From Cercospora beticola (Eukaryota > Ascomycota > Dothideomycetes > Mycosphaerellales > Mycosphaerellaceae): a stretch of 64,000 nucleotides of DNA. The position numbers and the translations under genes were made by a program. Below, one piece after another: positions 57,196 through 64,000 of this stretch. Each line of letters begins with the position of its first letter. The first letter of the stretch is position 1. Below the pieces are notes generated by a model. That model worked only from the letters and a program-made list of their open reading frames with translations, searched no databases and had not been told where the DNA came from. The DNA is taken from positions 310,001-374,000 of the forward strand of contig NC_088940.1 in NCBI RefSeq assembly GCF_033473495.1, in the 5' to 3' direction.

Positions 57196-57721
57196 CTTGC
57201 TAGTAGGGTATCTAGAGGAGGTTCAACAGGCACGAGGTTGTCGACATCAGATCATGTCCGTCGTTCGTTGGTCCCGGGTCCTGCCAACGAAATGATTTAG
57301 TCCGGTCTGATTTAGTCCGGATGGGTCGAAGAAATGAACAAGGACAAAGCTCCTTGTGCTCTGATGGGTGTGGTGAGAGGAGCTTCTGAGTGGCGTAACA
57401 GAGTGTCGTGAAGGTAGATGTAGTGAATTGAAGCCAGGACCGGTGTAGGGCTGGAGGTCCATTAGGCAGCTGCCGCCAAGCCAATCCTTCAAGAGCTCCA
57501 CGCGAGAAACGCTTAACCTCACTCGAGGAAACGAGAAGCATCAATGTTCTTTACCAGTGTTTATCGAGACGTCTCGTTGCTGTAGCCATTCAATGTTTTG
57601 TCGCGTTGAATGAGCGCGGTCCATGTCAAGAAGCAAATGCGTTACGTTGGTTTTGGAATGGAATATACATCAGAAGGGTCAACGAGCTTTCATGTGCACG
57701 AAGCCTGTCCTGCTCCATACC
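57196..57721. promoter_or_regulatory. Upstream region with tandem TGATTTAGTCCGG motif
   Basis: The 13-mer TGATTTAGTCCGG occurs at 57293-57305 and again at 57308-57320, about 100-125 bases upstream of the DUF4804-like start. Two exact copies 15 bases apart, about one and a half helical turns, might be a regulatory site. The rest is 3' flank of the NmrA-like gene. Confidence 0.45.
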
Positions 57722-58600
57722 TTACATGAACCGCTCAACGAATGCCTCGACTTGCTCCGGCGTCATCTCCTTGATTCCCACAAGCTTGTTATCGTCCTCT
57801 GCACTCTTCGTGCTGCCATAGATGGGATTGAAAACCGCTGCAGCGACAAAGCCTAGCATAGCCGACATATCACCCTTTGCCAATCTTTCAGACGCGTCCC
57901 TTTCTATATCTGCAGTGCGAACATCCTCCCGCTCAAACTGCACTCCAGGCTTCTTCTTCTGTGCGATAGCGAGCAGCTGGTTTTGAGTGACCGTCGCGCT
58001 CCGCAAGTAGACGGGTCGATTCTTGAAAGCTTCTGGGTTCTCAAGAGCAGCAACAATCGTCTTTGCGATGTCAGCGTAGGTCGTAGTAGCCACAGGAAGG
58101 TCGCCGCCGTCAAAGACACGAGTCAGGCCGCCTTCCAGGCTTGCCAAGAAGCTGTTCTGGAGGGCCCAATCGAAGAAGAGGCCGGTAACGATGGAGACAT
58201 AGGAGATCTGGTCTCGATGGCTGCGGAGGTAGTCCAGTGTCTCCGGCTTGCCTTTGGCGAGGGGCAGAGCGGCGGCGTGAGCGTTGCCGGTGATGTCGGC
58301 GCCGAATTCGCTCGGGATGAAGAACTTGACACCAGCAGCAATCGCGGCATCAACGAGGGCTGGCTGCTCCCAAGGTGTAGGAATGAGGGAAATCAGGGCA
58401 TCGTGCCCGGTGAGGATCTTGACCAGTGCTTCGTGGGAGCTGCAATCAACTTTGACCGTTTTGATTTGGGTAGGGAGGCTGTCGGTCTTGCCGCTGAGTG
58501 AAAGCGCGGTCACATTGAATCCGGCATCAATGAGAGCGCGAGTGATCGAGGGGCCCAAGCTGCCAGTGGCGCCGGCAATTGCAATGTTCTGGTAAGCCAT
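57722..58600 (-). CDS. NmrA/isoflavone-reductase-like NAD(P)-binding protein (292 aa)
   Basis: This is an atypical short-chain dehydrogenase of the NmrA-like group, which bind NAD(P) and either reduce aromatic or phenolic compounds or act as redox sensors. The Rossmann motif is GATGSLG near the N-terminus (IAIAGATGSLGPSITRALI), followed by FFIPSEFGADI, typical of isoflavone-reductase-like proteins, and a C-terminal FVERFM end. I chose the ATG at 58600 because the motif then begins at residue 4-10 as usual; the same frame is open to 58861 but that part has no homologous character. It has no introns. A role cannot be named from the sequence. Confidence 0.92.
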   Translation of the reverse strand: MAYQNIAIAGATGSLGPSITRALIDAGFNVTALSLSGKTDSLPTQIKTVKVDCSSHEALVKILTGHDALISLIPTPWEQPALVDAAIAAGVKFFIPSEFGADITGNAHAAALPLAKGKPETLDYLRSHRDQISYVSIVTGLFFDWALQNSFLASLEGGLTRVFDGGDLPVATTTYADIAKTIVAALENPEAFKNRPVYLRSATVTQNQLLAIAQKKKPGVQFEREDVRTADIERDASERLAKGDMSAMLGFVAAAVFNPIYGSTKSAEDDNKLVGIKEMTPEQVEAFVERFM

Positions 58601-59313
58601 GTGGCTGATGCGGGACTTTGAATGTTGGAGATTCGCGGTGGTCGAGGTGGCTGGATGTGCTGAGTGATGGAATTGATGGCTGCATTGGAAGCGCTCCGCC
58701 CCGCTGTTATATACGACGAGCGCATTGTACTCACGGATGTCAAGACGGTGTGCGCTAGGGTTATGAAGGCTGTTGTGCATGCCCAGCTTGAAGTTGTTCG
58801 GCGTCGTTTTGTCATCCGGGCTGCCTCTAAGTCCGGCCACATGGTGTGCCAAGAGGCCCAAGACGAACGATGCCGCTTTCGAAACAACGGCCAGGGTGTC
58901 GGCTCAATCGAATCATGTTCTACTCATGTTTGCATCGAACATCGAGCGACTACGCCGATCCCGTCACTTCGGAAATCGGTGTTGATTCCGATGGCGCAGC
59001 TGAGATTGGATGGACGTTGATGCGGTGGATGTTGATGCGATGGACGTTGATGCGATGGACGTTGATGCGATGGACGTTGATGCGATGGCGCTGATGCGGT
59101 GGAAGTGAGATGGTGGGCGTCGATGTGAAGTCGTGATCCAACGCTTCACGCGTGCCTTCCGCTGCTTCAACGCGCACGCGTTGACGCGACGAACGCCGCC
59201 TAGGCAGAAGGACATCCATCTCGTCTCTTCTTCAACACACGACACCTCTCATCCTCTCTCTGCCCATTCCCCCGACTTACCGCAAACAAACGAGAACGAC
59301 GCCGATCAACGTC
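58601..59313. promoter_or_regulatory. Divergent promoter region, NmrA-like / MYND gene, with minisatellite
   Basis: 713 bases lie between the start codons at 58600 (minus) and 59314 (plus). The region includes the 15 bp minisatellite at 59011-59100. No separate gene is supported. Confidence 0.4.
59011..59100. repeat. Minisatellite, 15 bp unit, five full copies
   Basis: The unit TGGACGTTGATGCGA is repeated from 59011; three copies (59041-59085) are identical and two carry one or two changes, with a partial sixth. The unit length is a multiple of three and every frame through it stays open on the minus strand, so it might be mistaken for coding. It lies about 215 bases before the MYND start. 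Confidence 0.9.
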
Positions 59314-60349
59314 ATGTCTCCAAACTCTACCGCGGACCAAGCTGCCAGCACGAGCCCAACGCCACCATTCGTAGAGCGTTGGGGCAAGAGATTGTTCGAG
59401 AATGGCAACGACCTCAAGGTGGTAGCCAACTTCAACAAGGAGGCTGGCCTCCAGAAGCTTGAGGACGAGGCCAACGCAAACGTCTCCGATCCCGCTCTGA
59501 AGGTCTGCTACTCCATGTACGCCAAGTTGTGCCGCGGCGTGGGCGCTGTCGAAGCTGTGCGCAACCACCTTGACTCCGGTGTTTTGGCCAAAATGGCCGC
59601 AGCTCAGATCAAGGCCTACTACAACCCAACCAAAATGTCGGAGCACACGTGCCAGGGCTATACCTGCGTCATCTTTGCCGCTTGTGCGATGAGTCTTGGG
59701 TGTAAGACCTACCTCAACTTGAAGGTGAGCTTGATGCTCCTCTGCGATGCGAGTGCTTCCAAAAATAACGCATGGACAGGGCTACCACATGTTCTTCAAC
59801 ACCTACAACAAGTTCTTTCTTGGGATCTGTAGCACCGCTCCCATCACCGACGAAGCATGTTGTCAAATCTTTCATGCAGCCATGAACAGTGAGGCCACAC
59901 CAAGTTCCGCCGGCGAGTCTTTCACACCTGGTCTGCCGTATGATTTTGGATCGATGACTCGTAGGGAAGCCCGCGCTGAAAAGCTGTCGTCTGGACTCTC
60001 AGAGGCACAGGCTAGCCCTTGCTGGATTGAGCCACACGGCATGCTCGCGATCGGAGAGAAGAATTCGCTTCGTGGACCGACCATTCCCAGCATCATCGGT
60101 CCATGTGGCAAAGCTGATATGGGATACACGGAGGATGCCGAGTGCTGTGGCAATGAACGCTGTGGCAAAGCCGGCGCCAAGTTGAGATGTGGTCGCTGTC
60201 GGGACCAGCTCTACTGCAACAAGACTTGCCAGAGCAAGGACTGGGCCCGCCACAAGGTTGTGTGCCGCACGCCAGAGATGCGCAAAGACATCGACGACAA
60301 GCCGCAGAAGTGGACCAACATCTTCGACATGCTACCTGGTCGCATGTGA
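59314..60349 (+). CDS. MYND zinc-finger protein (326 aa)
   Basis: Exons are 59314-59724 and 59780-60349 with a 55-base intron (GTGAGC...ACAG); the sum is 327 codons. The N-terminal ~230 residues form an uncharacterised helical region (VCYSMYAKLCRGVGAVEAV, YHMFFNTYNKFFLG). The MYND finger is at the C-terminus: CCGNERCGKAGAKLRCGRCRDQLYCNKTCQSKDW then HKVVC, with all zinc ligands. MYND fingers bind proline-rich partners and often accompany other regulatory regions. It is intact, unlike the MYND gene at 50.4-51.5 kb, and the two differ in layout (C-terminal versus N-terminal finger), so they are not recent copies. Confidence 0.9.
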
Positions 60350-61561
60350 GAGGCCGTTCGTGAGTCTGGAAGCTGATCCAATGCGGCAAGCGTCCAGCTG
60401 GGCGACAAAGGCGGCTACATAATGTTGTTCCGGATGAGACGAGGAATCCTGTGGGCTTGGACTGGAGGCAGGCTGTGAGATGTTAGCCGTACCGCTGTGA
60501 ATGAGTATGTTCACGTGTGTACGAATGGAGTAGCTCGTCCGTAATTCATGGCCATACTGCCGATTCTGGACGTGAGTTATTGGTGACCCATTCGCACGTC
60601 ACTCTTGTTTGCCCATGGCCTACTCGTTCGTCCACGACCATGCCGCCACTCTCTCAGTACCAGGATGCATTGAAGACACTCTTTCGTCGGCATGCGGCAC
60701 ACCGCTCACGAAGAATATGCGTTGGCGCGCGTCCGCAGTACTACACCTGCGGGCTGACTGCGGCCATCGTCCAAGGATGAAGTCGAGTATAAGCCTGGTC
60801 CAGGCGAGTCATTGTGTCAAATCAATCAATATTCGGCCCGCGCTCCACCCAATCGGACTTTGCACCTTTTCGCATTCGTAGTTGTCTCGGGTGTCAGGCA
60901 CAGCAGCTGCAACGAGAGGCTCGGCGCGAGAGGGAAGATGTTTGATGGAGAGCGCTCTCGCAGAGCAAATGATGGCCGAACGGACCAGACGTTCAAACGG
61001 AGATGTCGGCGGCAGGATGTTATTGGCAAGCCGGGGCCCAAAGGCAAGGGCCACGGAACCGCGAGATCTCGGGACGATTACTAACCACTCTAGCTCAATC
61101 GATCCTAGACCTGCACTGACACCAATCACAACATCCATCATCATCTGCCCATCTCTGCCACATCTGGACATGGCTTTCGACCCAAGCACCTCATCACGAG
61201 ACGATCTGCCGGGTGGAATAGAAGGCGCGCTCCGCTTAAGCGCAATGGAGAGCTTCCCAGTCGAGGAAACTCATCCCACCTGACCGTTAGACCCGTGGTT
61301 TACTTTCGCAAGACGGACCGCGACCCAAACAATCTATCTTACTTTCGCTGATTTATGCACGTCCTCCTGCTGGTTGTTGGAAGCCAGGCACAAGCACTCC
61401 CAAGACCCTGCCCTGCATCATCGTTCGCATCATTTTCTGTCCCACCTCGCCATTGCTTCTCACAGACATCAGACAATGTCTTCATCGGCTACGTCGTCAA
61501 GCCACCTTTGATAATACTGCGCAAACACAACAAACGTGCCGACCTGGTCCGGGCGACCACA
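60350..61561. other. Intergenic, no supported gene
   Basis: A 1.2 kb gap with several 60-130-codon frames on both strands, none with a domain. It should hold the promoter of the rhodopsin-like gene; no repeat or RNA gene is recognised. Confidence 0.4.
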
Positions 61562-62992
61562 ATGTCATCCCCAGGAGAAACTGCAGTAGATGGCGCCGAG
61601 AGTACGGGCCCGACATTCGTGTCGCGCGATGAAGTGCGGACTCTGTATGCGGTGGCTGGCGCTTTCCTCGCATTGGCGTGTAAGTCTACTTCAGGTCGCC
61701 TGGCCTAGAGAGGCAACACTCTGACAGGCTTGAGCATAGTGATTGCAGTGGTATGCCGTGCGCTGGCACTGTATACGAAGCGGACGTGGGGCAAATGGGA
61801 CGACTGGACGATGATGTTCTGCATCGCACCAGCGGCGTCGCTGGCGGCCTTCATGTGCATTCAAGGGAAGAAGGTAGCCCATGGCCCTCAAGATCAGGAT
61901 CCGTTCGAGTGGCTCCAAAATATTTTGCTCGTGAGTGCTCACAGCGTGTCATTTTGGACTTCTCTAAATGCAGCAGGCCACCTGGATTATTCAGATTTTG
62001 ACAGTGACATGTTTTTACGTCGTCAAATTGTCGCTCTGTATCCGATACCTTCGAATAGGTAAGTGTATCAGCTTTTCTGGTGCATGGAGACAATTACTGA
62101 CATCTTGCAGCGGATAACGCTGATGACTGGTTCTGGCGACTTTCTATGCTCACGATCGTATTTGTAACTGCGCATTACATTAGTAGCGTAGTAGTGTGGG
62201 GAGCACAATGCCTACCCGCGGCCAGATACTGGAACCTTTCCATACCAGGAAGGTGCATAGACCTTCAAACCTGGACTTTGTGTATGTTGACCCTCGCGGG
62301 CACAGCGTCATCCTTGCTAACAGAGATACAGCGGTCAATGCCGTGAACCTCGCCACAGACGCGGTCGTCCTGATACTCCCTATTCGGCCCATCTGGAAGC
62401 TGAGAATGCCTCTCAAGCAGCGTCTTGCCATCCTTAGCATATTCGGGCTCGGCAGCGTGTCGACAGTGGCTGGCTGCTTTCGCTTCCACTACATGTACCA
62501 GTTTTACAAGGGTCCAACAGATCTGGGACAGACGACATTGTTGATCGAAGTATGGGCATATATTGAGATCTCACTGGGCATATTCTGCGGATGTGCTCCA
62601 TGTAAGCAAATTCTGGCTCTGCGGAATCAGTTGCGTCTGTGCTGACCATGTGCACCACAGCATTCCGGACCTTGTGGACAGCACTACGAGACCGCATTGG
62701 AGGAACAGATGCGTGGCAAACGATGAACAGTCACACATCCTCGGAGAACAGTACAGGTACAAGTTATGGACGTTCCGAGAAGAGTAAAGCAGCACAACGT
62801 CTAAGTCGTGAGACAAGGTTTGAGATGGTTCAGTGGGGAGGGCAGCCGTCTACCAGCAACAGTGGCCAAGCTGCCAGCTACAGTTCACAGCACAGCATCA
62901 TGGAAGCAACGAGAGAAGGGGTACAAGAGGATCACCAATCCGTTTACCGGGAAAGTAATCGGCATAGCAATCACGACAGAATTGGCGCATGA
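61562..62992 (+). CDS. Fungal rhodopsin-domain seven-helix membrane protein (390 aa)
   Basis: Six exons: 61562-61679, 61740-61930, 61974-62058, 62111-62279, 62324-62601 and 62661-62992; phases agree and the sum is 391 codons. The protein has seven hydrophobic segments, with CRALALYTKRTWGKWDDWTMM after helix 1, TCFYVVKLSLCIRYLRI at helix 3, and LATDAVVLILPIRPIWKLRMPLKQRLA, the family's most conserved block, near helix 5. The C-terminal 110 residues are polar and Ser-rich, likely cytosolic. Such proteins form a large fungal family of unknown function (some are CFEM-linked receptors); no CFEM domain is present here. No retinal-binding lysine is evident, so light sensing should not be assumed. 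Confidence 0.9.
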
Positions 62993-63406
62993 GCGGTTTA
63001 TGAAATGACACGAGTCGGCATTTAGCGAGCGAGCATATAGCCAGCGGGTTGTTCACAGTCAACCGCAGTTACAATGAGCATATAATGCACACAGAGATGG
63101 TAACAACAGTAACCGTGGATGCCTCTGGATGCAACTACCTCTGAGTGCCACTGCAGGTCGCTAAACCAATCAGCGAAGCTTTTCATGGATCGAGAGCCAA
63201 TCTAGTTAGGCGCTTGCACTCAGAGGTCGTTGCACTCAGCGGTACCCACGGTTACAACACTGTGATGGCTCGGTTACTTCGCAGTGAAAGTTGTTGCCTC
63301 AGGCTTCAAGGCCGTCTGTGCAGATCTTCCACAAAGTTCAACCTCACATGCCAAAAACTTTTGCTCCATCGCCAATTCCACGCGCGCCATCACCACAGCT
63401 TCCAAG
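62993..63406. other. Intergenic, upstream of the TPA1/OFD1 gene
   Basis: About 410 bases with no supported gene; the end should carry the promoter of the next gene. Confidence 0.4.
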
Positions 63407-64000
63407 ATGAAGCGCAAAGCAGACGATAATGCGACAAAAACCACCAATGGCTCTGCAAAGAAACAAGCGACCGAATCTGGCGGCATCCGAGGCCGCTTTC
63501 GCGAAGGACTCTTCGATCCCGCAACTGTGAAATCCTACGCCGACGACTATGCCAAGTCCGGACCATATTTACACACTGTCGTATCTGAACTCATGAACGA
63601 TGACCTCCTCCGTTCCGTACGAAGTGAGATCACAGAGAGCATCCATTTCACACCCAAGGAAACAGACATTTACAAGATCCACCAATCCGGAGATTTGGCG
63701 AACCTGGATGGCCTACCTGCCTCAGCATTGGAGAAATTACCTTCATTGTTGAAGTTACGAGATGCGCTGTATGGAGAAGATTTCCGGAAATGGGTCTCCC
63801 AAGTCTCTGGAGCTGGACCACTTTCGGGAAAGAAGACTGATATGGCAGTGAATGTCTATGTTCCGGGATGTCATTTGCTTTGTCATGACGATGTAATTGG
63901 CACAAGACGTGTCAGTTATATCTTGTACTTGACGGATCCGGATAAGCCTTGGAAAGCTGTTTGGGGTGGAGCGCTGAGGCTTTATCCTACTGATGAGGTG
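63407..64000 (+). CDS. TPA1: Prolyl 3,4-dihydroxylase TPA1/OFD1 type, 5' part
   Basis: From the ATG at 63407 the frame is open for 198 codons to the window edge, so the 3' part is missing. Tpa1/Ofd1 is a 2OG-Fe(II) oxygenase that hydroxylates uS12 of the ribosome and, in fission yeast, regulates the Sre1N hypoxia factor. Visible features are a basic N-terminus (MKRKADDN), RGRFREGLFDP, YLHTVVSELMNDDLLRSVR and the iron-binding half GCHLLCHDDVIGTRRVSYILYLTDP, containing H-x-D. The match to the family is strong. The C-terminal domain lies outside this window. Confidence 0.9.
   Translation, partial: MKRKADDNATKTTNGSAKKQATESGGIRGRFREGLFDPATVKSYADDYAKSGPYLHTVVSELMNDDLLRSVRSEITESIHFTPKETDIYKIHQSGDLANLDGLPASALEKLPSLLKLRDALYGEDFRKWVSQVSGAGPLSGKKTDMAVNVYVPGCHLLCHDDVIGTRRVSYILYLTDPDKPWKAVWGGALRLYPTDEV

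Noticed and set aside
58950..59245. Minus-strand frames over the 15 bp minisatellite
   Set aside because: They are open only because the unit is a multiple of three; the peptide is a simple repeat with no start context.

Overview
The window looks like nuclear DNA of a filamentous ascomycete. Genes carry short introns of about 45-110 bases with GT...AG ends and CTRAC-like branch sites. Ypt7, Sqt1 and Tpa1/Ofd1 orthologues are of fungal type, and one 3 kb stretch is AT-rich and stop-dense like RIP-mutated repeat DNA. The gene mix (secreted proteins, GH79, DHA1 transporters, a large NRPS) suits a Dothideomycete, but that placement is inference. All splice models were built by eye from splice signals and unbroken frames; most give a total length divisible by three.

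Layout. 1-6.1 kb: a poorly resolved left edge, a hypothetical gene, ypt7 and a small secreted Cys protein. 6.7-15.1 kb: a biosynthetic block holding a stand-alone adenylation enzyme, an MFS exporter, a PsiD-type (phosphatidylserine-decarboxylase-fold) decarboxylase and a GMC oxidoreductase. 16.3-23.9 kb: an island of ordinary genes (AAA ATPase, a secreted protein with Kex2-like sites, SQT1). 24.6-46.4 kb: a second biosynthetic block with an MFS transporter, an intronless 4818-residue NRPS, a 2OG-Fe(II) dioxygenase, a POT transporter and a TauD-type dioxygenase. 47.0-50.2 kb: a gene-free RIP-like island with a ~91 bp minisatellite. 50.4-64 kb: a frameshifted MYND gene, GH79, nitroreductase, a 314 bp MITE with a 9 bp target duplication, a DUF4804-like protein, an NmrA-like reductase, an intact MYND protein, a rhodopsin-like 7TM protein and the 5' part of a TPA1/OFD1 prolyl hydroxylase.

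How the genes may work together. The NRPS reads A-T-C-A-T-C-C-A-T-C-A-T-C(terminal). C2 and C3 are adjacent. The His motif spacing there is 487 residues against 1078-1102 elsewhere, so about 590 residues, one A+T pair, are missing, with pieces of the C-A and T-C linkers joined between them. Four active modules and a terminal C domain suggest a short, probably cyclised peptide. A PsiD-like decarboxylase (amine formation), a T-less adenylation enzyme, two non-haem iron oxygenases, a GMC oxidase and three transporters are plausible partners. I recognise no described pathway with this set. Co-membership of the two blocks, the product, and any trans role of the lone A enzyme are inferences.
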